In this document: piece by piece, positions 1-7,918 of the stretch | How positions within the stretch are numbered: position 1 is the stretch's first letter | How the letters are laid out: every line of letters starts with the position of its first letter | DNA from: Allobosea sp. Root483D1 | Lineage (GTDB): Bacteria; Pseudomonadota; Alphaproteobacteria; Rhizobiales; Beijerinckiaceae | Length of the DNA stretch: 64,000 nucleotides | Direction: 5' to 3' | Assembly (NCBI RefSeq): GCF_001429505.1 | Contig: NZ_LMJW01000022.1 | Span: forward strand, 418,420 to 482,419 | Notes under the pieces: generated by a model | What the model saw: only the letters and a program-made list of their open reading frames with translations | What the model was told of the DNA's origin: nothing | Databases searched by the model: none | Translations under genes and position numbers: made by a program

Positions 1-2019
1 CTGGTAAAGGAAGGAGGGATCTGCGCCGTTCGCGACGGCGCGGTCGATCGCGGCAGCGACGGACCAGTTGTTGAGCGAGAGGCCGGAGGCGCTGCTCCAA
101 TCGGAGACGGGCGAGCCCGAGCCGGCACCGACCAGCGAGCCGGGCCTGAGCGTGACCTCGACGGCTTTGGCGGTGTAGCTGACCTCGCTGGTGACGCCGA
201 CGCCGAAGGAGCCGACGGTCGTGACATTGCCGAAGGTTCCGGTGCGTCCCCCCGCGGCCGTCAGCACGCTGTAGGGCGCGTTGAAGCTATAGGAGCCGCC
301 GCCGGCGACGAGCTGGATCGTGCCGCCGAGTGCCGCCGTGCCGGTGACGGTGAGCAGATCGGCGGTCGCGCCGGCGATCTCGACCCGGTAGGTCGAGCCG
401 GCTGCGAAAGTCACGTTGCCGTTGACGGTCAAGGTTCCGACCGAATTGCCCGGCGAAAGCGTGCCGCCGCTACCGACCGTCGTCGTGCCGACCGTACCGC
501 TGCCGCCGAGCGTGCCACCCGAAAGAACGGAGATCGTGCCGCCGAGCCTGCCGCCGGAACTGTCGCCGACCAGCAGCGTCCCTCCGGAGATCGTCGTCGT
601 GCCGGTGAAGGCAGTGCTGTTCCCGGTCAGGAGCGTCGTGCCGGAGATCTGCTTGAGCGTGCCGCTTCCCGTGATCCCGGCCGCGAACTTGTAGTCCGCA
701 TCGGTGTGGTTGAAGACGATAGTGCCCGTGCCGTTGCCGAATATCACCGCCGCCGCATCGACGCTGCCCGCCGCTCCTGCGGCCGAACCTTCGGCGGCGC
801 CGATGTTGAGCGTGCCCTTGCTGCCGGCCTCGTACGCGATGTGGACCGTCCCGCGGAGCGTCGCGCCTTCGGCGACGGTCACCTTCCCCTCGCCGAACCA
901 GCCGATCATGGTGTAGACGCTGGCGTTGAGGAGGCTGTTGGGGCCGCGCAGATCGATCTCGCCGCTGCCGCCGGCCGTGGTGCCGAGCAGCAGCTGCGAC
1001 GTCTGCAGTTCGCCGCCGCCATTGACGGCGATCGACCCCGCCGATGCCATGCCGAGCCGGATCTGGCCGGCCTCGAAGCGGCTGCCTGTGCCCGTCACCG
1101 TCAGCGTGCCCGACGAATTGGCGACGTTTGCGATGTAGATCGCGCCGGTCTTGGCAGTGGCGCCGCCACTGAGGGTGAACTGGCCGCTGCCGGCATTGCC
1201 GATGACGAGCGTGCCGCTAATGCCGTCCCAGCGTGAGCCGCTCCCGGTCACGGTGACCGTGCCGGAGCCCGTCGCCCCGTTTCCGAGGGTGGTCGCTCTC
1301 GTCGCGGCCTTGCCGCCGTTCGTGACGGAGACGGTGCCGCTGCCATTGCCACCGACGATGGTGACGCCGTTGCTGGCCAACTGCGAGCCGGTTCCCGAGA
1401 TCGTCAGTGTGCCGTTGCCGGATCGGTTGGTGGTGCTGTTGTGATGCTCGCCGAGATTGAGGTTGCTCGTGACCGTCAGCGTGCTGGCGCCGGTCACCTC
1501 GATCGTACCGGTGCCGAAGGCGCCGATCTGCAGGCCGGTGCTTGTCCAGCTCGACGCGCCGGAGAGCGTGGCCGAGCCGGCTTCGAGCTCGCGCGCATTG
1601 CCGGCATTGTTGTTGCTTTGCTCGCCGACCGCGCCTGACGATGTCGTCAGGCTGGCGCCGCCGGTGATGGTCAAGCTGGCGCCGCCCGAGGCATTATCAT
1701 AGCCGACATACAGCGTCGAAAGTGAAGGTGCGCCGCCGGTCAGTACCGGCATCGTCGGCGCGGGGCCGGAAATGACCGGGTTGCTACTGGCGCCGGGGGG
1801 CGAGCCGGTGTTCCAGTTGTCGCCATTGCTCCAGTCGTTGCTGGAGCTGCCGTCCCAGCGCATCTGGGCCTGGGCCAGGTCCGGCAGGGCTATCGCGAAT
1901 ACCGCCGCCCCCAGCAATTGTACATGGCTACGGGCGAGGGTCCCAGTCGAGCGGGGCATGGCAGGTCCAAGGCGGGCGGCGAGCGCGTTCGCGATTCTGC
2001 GCACCGGTAATACTGTCAT
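1..2019 (-). CDS. Autotransporter passenger domain, partial (runs off left edge)
   Basis: An open frame of 673 codons with no stop reads leftwards from ATG 2019 to the window edge. The second Met (ATG 1959) starts a better signal peptide: basic n-region, hydrophobic stretch LLGAAVFAIALP, cleavage after AQA. It may be the true start, and neither ATG has a clear Shine-Dalgarno. The mature part is Gly/Ser/Thr/Val-rich with repeated strand-turn units such as GSGTLTVTGTGS and a classic autotransporter-associated beta-strand repeat (GTTTISGGTLLVGDSSGG). Near the edge, YSVLTAAGGRTGTFGNV and then NNWSVAAAIDRAVANG resemble the conserved junction just before an autotransporter barrel. The barrel would therefore lie left of position 1. 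The product would be a type V secreted, surface-exposed beta-helix, perhaps an adhesin; its ligand cannot be predicted. Confidence 0.85.
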   Translation of the reverse strand, partial: MTVLPVRRIANALAARLGPAMPRSTGTLARSHVQLLGAAVFAIALPDLAQAQMRWDGSSSNDWSNGDNWNTGSPPGASSNPVISGPAPTMPVLTGGAPSLSTLYVGYDNASGGASLTITGGASLTTSSGAVGEQSNNNAGNARELEAGSATLSGASSWTSTGLQIGAFGTGTIEVTGASTLTVTSNLNLGEHHNSTTNRSGNGTLTISGTGSQLASNGVTIVGGNGSGTVSVTNGGKAATRATTLGNGATGSGTVTVTGSGSRWDGISGTLVIGNAGSGQFTLSGGATAKTGAIYIANVANSSGTLTVTGTGSRFEAGQIRLGMASAGSIAVNGGGELQTSQLLLGTTAGGSGEIDLRGPNSLLNASVYTMIGWFGEGKVTVAEGATLRGTVHIAYEAGSKGTLNIGAAEGSAAGAAGSVDAAAVIFGNGTGTIVFNHTDADYKFAAGITGSGTLKQISGTTLLTGNSTAFTGTTTISGGTLLVGDSSGGRLGGTISVLSGGTLGGSGTVGTTTVGSGGTLSPGNSVGTLTVNGNVTFAAGSTYRVEIAGATADLLTVTGTAALGGTIQLVAGGGSYSFNAPYSVLTAAGGRTGTFGNVTTVGSFGVGVTSEVSYTAKAVEVTLRPGSLVGAGSGSPVSDWSSASGLSLNNWSVAAAIDRAVANGADPSFLYQ

Positions 2020-2072
2020 GCGGCTGGCGGCGTGGGCTGCCCCCAAATGGGGATAAAGCCCTTTGTCACAAA

Positions 2073-2085
2073 ATAGTCATACTAT
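2073..2085. promoter_or_regulatory. Short inverted repeat upstream of the autotransporter
   Basis: ATAGT-CAT-ACTAT is a perfect 5-bp inverted repeat in an AT-rich island 54 bp upstream of the autotransporter ATG. It lies in the 140-bp gap shared with the end of sseA. It could be a repressor site or part of the promoter. No regulator gene is adjacent, and short repeats of this size arise by chance. Confidence 0.25.
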
Positions 2086-2159
2086 GTGGCGCACCGGACA
2101 CAGATGAAGCGCGACGAGCCGGCGGTGAGAGCGGGGCGCTGGTCGGGCCCCTCGGCCTT

Positions 2160-3017
2160 TCACCCCACCTTCGCCGGCCCGGTCGCGACCGGGCGCTCGC
2201 TCGCGCCCCATTCGGCCCAGGAGCCGTCATAGACAGCGCGCGCCGGCTTCCCGAGCAGCTCCAGCGCCGTCGACAGGATCACCGCCGAGACGCCCGAGCC
2301 GCAGCTCGTCAGCAGCGGCTTGTCGATGTCGACGCCGGCCTCGCGGAACGCCGCGGCGAGCGCTTCGGGCTCCTTGAGCTTGCCATCGGCCACCAGCGCG
2401 GAGGAGGGCAGGCTGAGCGAGCCCGGCATGTGGCCGGAGCGCAGGCCGGGGCGCGGCTCGGGCGCCTCGCCGCGGAAGCGGTCGGCGGGCCGGGCGTCGA
2501 CCACCTGGATCGCGCCGCTCTCGAGCGCGCGGGCCACATCGTTGATGTCGGCGACGGCGGAATGGTCGAGCCTGGCGGTGAAGCTGCGCGGCTTGCGCGG
2601 TTTCGGCGCGCCGTCCTCGACCGGACGGCCCTCCGCCAACCATTGCGGCAGGCCGCCTTCGAGGATCACGACGTCCTTGGCGCCGAAGGTCTGGAAGGTC
2701 CAGCGCACCCGCGGCGCCGAGAACAGGCCTAGCCCGTCATAGACGACGATGCGCATGCCGTCGCCGATGCCCATGGCGCCGACGGCGGCGGCGAAGGCAT
2801 CCGGCCGCGGCAGCATGTGCGGCAGATCCGAATTCTTGTCCTTGACCGCGTCGATGTCGAAGCGCACCGCACCCGGAATGCGTTGCTGGGCATATTCGGC
2901 CGCCGCGTCGCGTTTCTGGGCCGGCAGGTAATAGGAGCCGTCCACCACGATGATGTCGGGCGCGTCGAGCCGCTCGGCCAGCCATTGCGTGGAGACGAAG
3001 ATGTCGTTGCGGGCCAT
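2160..3017 (-). CDS. sseA: 3-mercaptopyruvate sulfurtransferase
   Basis: A 285-residue two-domain rhodanese-fold enzyme that moves sulfur from 3-mercaptopyruvate to a thiol or cyanide acceptor in the cytoplasm. The C-terminal domain has the active-site loop CGSGVSA with catalytic Cys239. This loop type (CG-S/T-GV-S/T-A) marks mercaptopyruvate sulfurtransferases rather than thiosulfate sulfurtransferases. The N-terminal rhodanese domain has no Cys at the equivalent place, as is normal. Length matches the family. GAGGAA lies upstream of the ATG. The gene starts 53 bp after the alanyl-tRNA editing gene on the same strand, so the two are probably co-transcribed. Confidence 0.92.
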   Translation of the reverse strand: MARNDIFVSTQWLAERLDAPDIIVVDGSYYLPAQKRDAAAEYAQQRIPGAVRFDIDAVKDKNSDLPHMLPRPDAFAAAVGAMGIGDGMRIVVYDGLGLFSAPRVRWTFQTFGAKDVVILEGGLPQWLAEGRPVEDGAPKPRKPRSFTARLDHSAVADINDVARALESGAIQVVDARPADRFRGEAPEPRPGLRSGHMPGSLSLPSSALVADGKLKEPEALAAAFREAGVDIDKPLLTSCGSGVSAVILSTALELLGKPARAVYDGSWAEWGASERPVATGPAKVG

Positions 3018-3069
3018 CGCGCGGTTCCTCGGAACTTGAGTCTGTTTTCAGGATGTTATGGCGGAAAGC

Positions 3070-3786
3070 TCAGACGAGCGCGATGCGCACGCGCCGGTTC
3101 TGCTTGCCCTTCTTCTCGACATCGGTGACCGCGACGGCGCCGATCTCGGAGGTGTTGCGCACATGCGTGCCGCCGCATGGCTGCAGGTCGATGCCTTCGA
3201 TCGAGACCAGCCGGACCCGGCCCGAGCCGCGCGGCGGCTTCACCGACATGGTCTTGACCAGGCCGGGATTGGCATCGAGTTCCTCGTCGGTGATCCAGCT
3301 TTCGCTGATCGCGGCGTTCCTCGCCACCAGCGCGTTGAGCTTCTCGGTCAGCTCCGCCTTGTCGAGCCCGCCTTCGGGAATGTCGAAATCGAGCCTTCCG
3401 TCGCCATCGCCGATCGCGCCGCCGGTGACGGGATAGGGCAGGACGACGCTGAGCAGGTGCAGCGCGGTGTGGATGCGCATGCGCTTCAGCCGGCGCTCCC
3501 AGTCGAGCTTCGCCGTCACCTTGTCGCCGATCGCGGGCGCAGCCTGGCCTTCGAGCGGGACATGCAGGATGCGGCTCTTGTCCTCGGGATTGTAGATCGC
3601 GGTGCCGATGGCGATCTCGGATCCGCCATTGCGGACAAGCGCGCCGGCATCGCCGGGTTGGCCGCCGCCGGTGGCATAGAACACCGTCCGGTCGAGCTCG
3701 ATGCCACCGCGCTCGTTGATCGAGACGACGGTCGCGGGGGTCTCGGCCAGATAAGCGTCGTCTCGGAACAGCAATTCGGTCGGCAT
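3070..3786 (-). CDS. alaX: Alanyl-tRNA editing protein (AlaX type)
   Basis: A 238-residue free-standing homologue of the AlaRS editing domain, which hydrolyses Ser-tRNA(Ala) or Gly-tRNA(Ala) in trans. The zinc/active-site residues are visible: HTALH (His106, His110) and CGGTH (Cys204, His208). The early YATGGGQPGD motif is typical of the AlaX/AlaRS second domain. The length fits AlaX-M forms, which carry an extra N-terminal Gly-rich region. AAAGGAG sits at good distance before ATG 3786. First gene of a probable two-gene unit with sseA; the functional link between them is not obvious. Confidence 0.9.
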   Translation of the reverse strand: MPTELLFRDDAYLAETPATVVSINERGGIELDRTVFYATGGGQPGDAGALVRNGGSEIAIGTAIYNPEDKSRILHVPLEGQAAPAIGDKVTAKLDWERRLKRMRIHTALHLLSVVLPYPVTGGAIGDGDGRLDFDIPEGGLDKAELTEKLNALVARNAAISESWITDEELDANPGLVKTMSVKPPRGSGRVRLVSIEGIDLQPCGGTHVRNTSEIGAVAVTDVEKKGKQNRRVRIALV

Positions 3787-3945
3787 CGCGATCTCCTTTG
3801 TTCTGACAGTTTATCGCAGGCGGCGCCGCGCTGGAAAAGCCGGTGGAAGGCGAAACGGGGACGCCGCCGGCAGGGCTTCCGCAACAAGCCTCGCGGCACT
3901 AGGGTCCGGCGCAGGACTGCCGCGGCATGGAGGCCCGACCGAGAC

Positions 3946-4755
3946 ATGACCATGCCGCGCATCGAGCCGCAGGACGGGGTCGCCTGGGTGACCGGGGCGA
4001 GCTCGGGCATCGGTGCGGCCGTGGCGCTGGAGCTGGCGCGGCGCGGCTGGACGGTGGCGGCGACCGCGCGCCGGCTCGACAAGCTCGAGGCGTTGGCGCT
4101 GAGCGCGGGCGGGCTACCGGGGCGGATCGTCGCCCATGTCGGCGATGTCGCCGATCCGATGGCGATGGCGGCGGTGGTCGAGGGAATCGAGAGCGTGCAC
4201 GGGCCGATCGCGCTCGCCTTCCTCAATGCCGGCCTCGCGCCGAGGAATGGGCCCGGCCTGATCGACGTCACGGCCTTCGAGCAGGTCTTCGCCGTCAACC
4301 TGATGGGCGTGGTGCGGGGCATGGCGGCGCTCGCCGAGCGCATGGCGGGGCGCGGCAAGGGGCAGATCGCGGTCAACGCCTCGCTGGCGGGCTATCGCGG
4401 CCTGCCCGGCGCCGCCGCCTATGGCGCCTCGAAGGCGGCCGCGATCCATCTCTGCGAGGCGCTGAGGTTCGATTGCGAGCAAAACGGCATCCGCCTGCAA
4501 CTGGTCAATCCCGGCTTCGTCGACACGGCGATGACCCGCCGCAACAGCTTTCCGATGCCGTTCATGGTGTCGCTTGACGAGGCGGCCGCCCGCATCGTCG
4601 ACGGCTTCGCCGGTGGCGGCTTCGAGATCACCTTCCCCCGTCGCCTGGCCTGGTTGATGAAGGCGCTGCGGCTGCTGCCTTACCCGGCCTATTTCTGGGC
4701 GGTGCGCAAGCTGGCCGGCGAACATCGCGGCGGCCGGCGCGACGGTGCGGTTTAG
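3946..4755 (+). CDS. SDR family NAD(P)-dependent oxidoreductase
   Basis: A 269-residue classical short-chain dehydrogenase/reductase. It has the Rossmann cofactor motif TGASSGIG (16-23), the NAG motif (94-96), and the catalytic triad Ser146, Tyr159, Lys163 (YGASK). Thr40-Ala-Arg-Arg after the second strand would favour NADP(H). The substrate is unknown. The open frame continues far upstream, but the SDR fold begins here, so ATG 3946 (or ATG 3952) is chosen. The upstream part of that frame is antisense to alaX. The gene stands alone, divergent from alaX and convergent with the aac(3)-like gene. Confidence 0.85.
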   Translation: MTMPRIEPQDGVAWVTGASSGIGAAVALELARRGWTVAATARRLDKLEALALSAGGLPGRIVAHVGDVADPMAMAAVVEGIESVHGPIALAFLNAGLAPRNGPGLIDVTAFEQVFAVNLMGVVRGMAALAERMAGRGKGQIAVNASLAGYRGLPGAAAYGASKAAAIHLCEALRFDCEQNGIRLQLVNPGFVDTAMTRRNSFPMPFMVSLDEAAARIVDGFAGGGFEITFPRRLAWLMKALRLLPYPAYFWAVRKLAGEHRGGRRDGAV

Positions 4756-4801
4756 GCAGAGAAGACTCCTTGCCCAACAGCTTGGGCGATGGCGTTCAGA
4801 A

Positions 4802-5626
4802 TCAAGGCGAGCCTGATCCGAACCGCGCTTCGAGCCAGCCCACGCCGTAGGCGGTGATCGCCGCCGCATCGACCAGCGCGGATGACGCACCGCCGATCAT
4901 CCCTTGCCGCCCCTGGCCACCGGCGAGGAACTCCGTCACGATCTCCGCGAAATAGTCCTCGGCCAGCCCTGCGACGATCGGATCGCCGGTGTCGAATTCC
5001 TCGATCATGCGCCATTGCGTGCCGGCCGGCGTCGCGAACGGCACCTCGATCCGCCGGATGCGCTTGCCGGAGATGTCAGCGAGATGCTCGGCATGGTGCA
5101 GCAGGGTCAGCGTGTCGAGCGGCGCGCCGAGCATCAGCACCTTGCCGCCGGCGGCGACGAGCCTGGCCAATGGCGAGCCTTCGCCATAGCCGTAGTCGAG
5201 CGGGTGGTCGGCGGTGAACCACTCCGCCTTCGCCCCGAGTGCGATGAGCGAAGCGCCAGGGTTGCCGCTGCGCAATGCTCCTGGTGTCGTCCGCAGGAAT
5301 TCCGGCAGCACGCCATTGTCGCGGATCGCGCGCGAGCGTTGCGGATCGAATGGCGGGATATGGTCGCGCCATTCCGGCGGCACGCGGCCGTCCTCATCTA
5401 CCAGGTCTTCGTAACGCGCTTCCCAATCGGCATAGGCGAGGACGGTGCCCTCGGGGCCGACGGCATCGGAGAGCGCGGCGATGATGGTGTCGGGGCCGTC
5501 GAGCAGGCGGCCGACCTTGCTCACGGCCGCGTGGACCATGACGGCATCGCCGGGAGCGAGGCCGAGCTTGGCGAGACCGGCGGCGAACGCAGCGCGGGTG
5601 ACGAAGGCGGCGGGAGGCAGCGTCAT
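4802..5626 (-). CDS. AAC(3)-family aminoglycoside N3-acetyltransferase
   Basis: A 274-residue protein of the antibiotic N-acetyltransferase family, which uses acetyl-CoA. Family features seen: MVHAAVSKVGRLLDGPDTI (30-48), the HPLDYGYGEGSPL region (141-153), and GAPLDTLTLLHHAEH (167-181), whose His/Glu cluster belongs to the active site. Length is close to AAC(3)-II/III enzymes. Chromosomal members of unknown natural substrate are common in soil bacteria, so resistance is possible but not shown. It starts 9 bp after the photolyase stop and is probably in the same transcript. Base composition looks like its neighbours, with no sign of recent transfer. Confidence 0.85.
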   Translation of the reverse strand: MTLPPAAFVTRAAFAAGLAKLGLAPGDAVMVHAAVSKVGRLLDGPDTIIAALSDAVGPEGTVLAYADWEARYEDLVDEDGRVPPEWRDHIPPFDPQRSRAIRDNGVLPEFLRTTPGALRSGNPGASLIALGAKAEWFTADHPLDYGYGEGSPLARLVAAGGKVLMLGAPLDTLTLLHHAEHLADISGKRIRRIEVPFATPAGTQWRMIEEFDTGDPIVAGLAEDYFAEIVTEFLAGGQGRQGMIGGASSALVDAAAITAYGVGWLEARFGSGSP

Positions 5627-5635
5627 GGTGGCCGG

Positions 5636-7093
5636 CTATTCCGAACGCAGGGCGGCAAAGGCGTCAAGGGCGCGCCGGCGGCCGAAGTCGAGCGCGATGA
5701 CCGGCTTCGGATAGTCCCGGCCGAGGACGATTCCGGTCTGTTTCAATGCGCTCGCCGGCGCCTCCCACGGCCGATGGATGAACTTGTCGTCGAGCCCAGC
5801 CAGTTCGGGGACGAAGCGCCGGACGTAAACGCCCTTCGGATCGAATTTTTCGCCTTGGGTCACCGGGTTGAAGACACGGAAATAGGGGGCGGCATCGGCG
5901 CCGGAGCCGGCGACCCATTGCCAACTCGCCGGATTGTTCGCGGGATCGGCGTCGACCAGCGTGTCCCAGAACCAGGCTTCCCCGGCTCGCCAGTCGGTCA
6001 GCAGGTGCTTGATCAGGAATGAGGCCGTGATCATCCGGACGCGGTTATGCATCCAGCCGGTCTGCCAGAGCTCGCGCAGGCCGGCATCGACGATCGGATA
6101 GCCGGTCAAGCCCTTCTGCCAGGCTCTCAGGCCGGTTTTGTCTTTCTCCCAGGACATCGCATCGAAGCGGCGATCATAGCTGACGCTGGCGAGGTCAGGA
6201 TTGTGGAAGAGCAGATGATAGGAGAACTCGCGCCAGCCGATCTCGCTGAAGAACTTCTCGACATCGGCGGCCGAGCCTGGTGTGTTGCCAGCCTGCCGTG
6301 CAGCTTGGGCCGCATGCCAGATCTGGCGCGGGCTGATCTCGCCGAAGCGCAGATGCGGCGACAGCCGCGAGGTCGAGAGCCTGTCCGGGCGGTCGCGTGC
6401 CTCGCGATAGCCGGCGAGTGTCTCGTCGAGAAAAGCGTCAAGCCGATGCCGTGCGCCATCCTCGCCGGGCGTCCAGCTTTCGCGCAGCCCACCGGCCCAG
6501 TCGGGCCTCGTCGGCTCCAAAGCGAGATCTGCGACCGTGAGTATCCGCTTGCGCAGCGCTGCCGGCAGTGTCGCCTTGCTGAGCCTGGCCGGCGCAGGAA
6601 GCGGAGCCGCGGGCTCGCCGCCCTCGCGCACAGCGCGCCAATAGGGCGTGAACACCTTGAACGGCCCATCCGTTTTGGTTTTCACCTGCCATGGCTCGTT
6701 GAGCAGATTGGCGTTGAAGCTCTCGACCGCGGTGCCGGCCTCGGTGAGCGTGGCCTTCAGTGCCTTGTCGAGGGCGATCGCGGCGCTGTCATAGCGCCGG
6801 TTCCAGGCGACGTAGCCGCTGCCGGTGCGTTCCACGACATCAGGCAGCACCTCCGCCGGATCGCCGCGCAGGACCAGCAGTTCGCCGCCTTTCGCCGCGA
6901 TGGCTTCCGACAGCGCCGTCAGCGAGCGTGACAGCCACCAGCGGGCGGCGGCGCCGAGCGGCCGGCGCTCCGCCGACGTGTCGAGGATGTAGAGGCAGAT
7001 GAGATGGCCGCGGTCGATCGCCGCTCTCAGGGCTGGGTTGTCGGAAAGGCGCAGGTCGTCGCGGAACCAGAGCAGGGCAGGGCGTGCGGTCAC
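5636..7093 (-). CDS. phrB: Deoxyribodipyrimidine photolyase
   Basis: A cryptochrome/photolyase-family flavoprotein that repairs cyclobutane pyrimidine dimers in light. The N-terminal antenna-binding domain starts ALLWFRDDLRLSDNPAL. The C-terminal FAD-binding domain includes WVAGSGADAAPYFRVFNP and the following FDPKGVYVRRFVPEL, typical of class I CPD photolyases. I chose GTG 7093, giving 485 residues, because the family fold begins five residues later. An in-frame ATG at 7159 would add 22 residues without family similarity. First gene of a two-gene unit with the aac(3)-like gene. Confidence 0.9.
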   Translation of the reverse strand: MTARPALLWFRDDLRLSDNPALRAAIDRGHLICLYILDTSAERRPLGAAARWWLSRSLTALSEAIAAKGGELLVLRGDPAEVLPDVVERTGSGYVAWNRRYDSAAIALDKALKATLTEAGTAVESFNANLLNEPWQVKTKTDGPFKVFTPYWRAVREGGEPAAPLPAPARLSKATLPAALRKRILTVADLALEPTRPDWAGGLRESWTPGEDGARHRLDAFLDETLAGYREARDRPDRLSTSRLSPHLRFGEISPRQIWHAAQAARQAGNTPGSAADVEKFFSEIGWREFSYHLLFHNPDLASVSYDRRFDAMSWEKDKTGLRAWQKGLTGYPIVDAGLRELWQTGWMHNRVRMITASFLIKHLLTDWRAGEAWFWDTLVDADPANNPASWQWVAGSGADAAPYFRVFNPVTQGEKFDPKGVYVRRFVPELAGLDDKFIHRPWEAPASALKQTGIVLGRDYPKPVIALDFGRRRALDAFAALRSE

Positions 7094-7236
7094 TCGGTGA
7101 GGCCTTGTCGATGCGATGCTCTGATACGCCGACGGAACCGGTTTGGTTGCGTGGTGCAAAGGGATAGTGGCGCCGCGAGCCGCCGCGGTTCGTGATAGAT
7201 TATGTCGACTGCGCGAAAAAGAAGGGGGACGGGCTC

Positions 7237-7827
7237 ATGGCGGCGCCGGAAATCGAGGCCCTGAACCGGCGCGTCGCCGCGCTCGAAGCGCAGCTTTCCG
7301 CCTTGCTGCAGGCGGTCAATGTCGGGCGTGGCGGTACGGTCGCGATCACGGCCCCGGCTGGGCTGTCGATCACCGTCGGCGGCACCTGCACGATCAGTGT
7401 CGGTGCCGAGCTGGCACTGACGGTGGGAAGCAATTTCCGGACGGCGGTGGGCTCGGCCTATGTCGTCAATGTCGGTGCCGGCATGCGGACGAACGCGGGA
7501 ACCAGCATCGGCGTGTTCGCCGGCACTGCGCTGACCATGAACGCCAATCGCGAGATCAGTTTGTCGACCCGTGCCTTCGAGGTCGCGGCGGCGGTCAGCA
7601 TCGATCTCGACAGCAGCAAGGATTTCGAGATCGCCAGCGGCAAGGCGCTGGTGGTGAAGGCCGCCGACAGCATCCTGCTCGATGCGGGTTCGGCGGAAAT
7701 CAACTTGAAGAAGGACGGCTCCGTCGATCTCAAGGGCAAGGACGTGACGATCCGGGCGAGCGGCAAGATCAATGCGACGGCGAGCTCGGACGTCGTGATC
7801 AAGGGCTCGAAGATCAAGCAGAATTGA
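7237..7827 (+). CDS. Orphan gp5/VgrG-like beta-helix spike protein
   Basis: A 196-residue protein not recognised as a named family but with clear structure. Residues 5-28 look like a short amphipathic helix or coiled coil (IEALNRRVAALEAQLSALLQ). Gly then recurs every eight residues at 48, 56, 64, 72, 80, 88 and 96, with Val before it in the first five. This matches the octapeptide repeat of the T4 gp5 and VgrG triple-stranded beta-helix. Residues 150-196, with INLKKDGSVDLKGKDVTI and VVIKGSKIKQN, resemble the distal end of VgrG spikes. There is no signal peptide, lysozyme or OB domain. AAGGGGG precedes ATG 7237. No other type VI or phage gene is in the window. The protein is predicted to form a rigid trimeric needle; its role is unknown. 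Confidence 0.6.
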   Translation: MAAPEIEALNRRVAALEAQLSALLQAVNVGRGGTVAITAPAGLSITVGGTCTISVGAELALTVGSNFRTAVGSAYVVNVGAGMRTNAGTSIGVFAGTALTMNANREISLSTRAFEVAAAVSIDLDSSKDFEIASGKALVVKAADSILLDAGSAEINLKKDGSVDLKGKDVTIRASGKINATASSDVVIKGSKIKQN

Positions 7828-7880
7828 GCCGCGGCGCGGCCCGGTTGGCGATCCTTGGCTTAGCGTGGCGGGCAAAGAAA

Positions 7881-7906
7881 AAGGCCCCGCCTGAGGGCGG
7901 GGCCTT
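7881..7906 (-). terminator. Rho-independent terminator of the efflux operon
   Basis: A perfect 11-bp stem (AAGGCCCCGCC / GGCGGGGCCTT) with a TGAG loop. Read leftwards it is followed by a T-rich tract (TTTTTCTTTG), so it terminates the minus-strand pump operon 12 bp after its stop codon. It may also act on the convergent spike gene from the other side. Confidence 0.85.
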
Positions 7907-7918
7907 GTCGTTGGTCGG

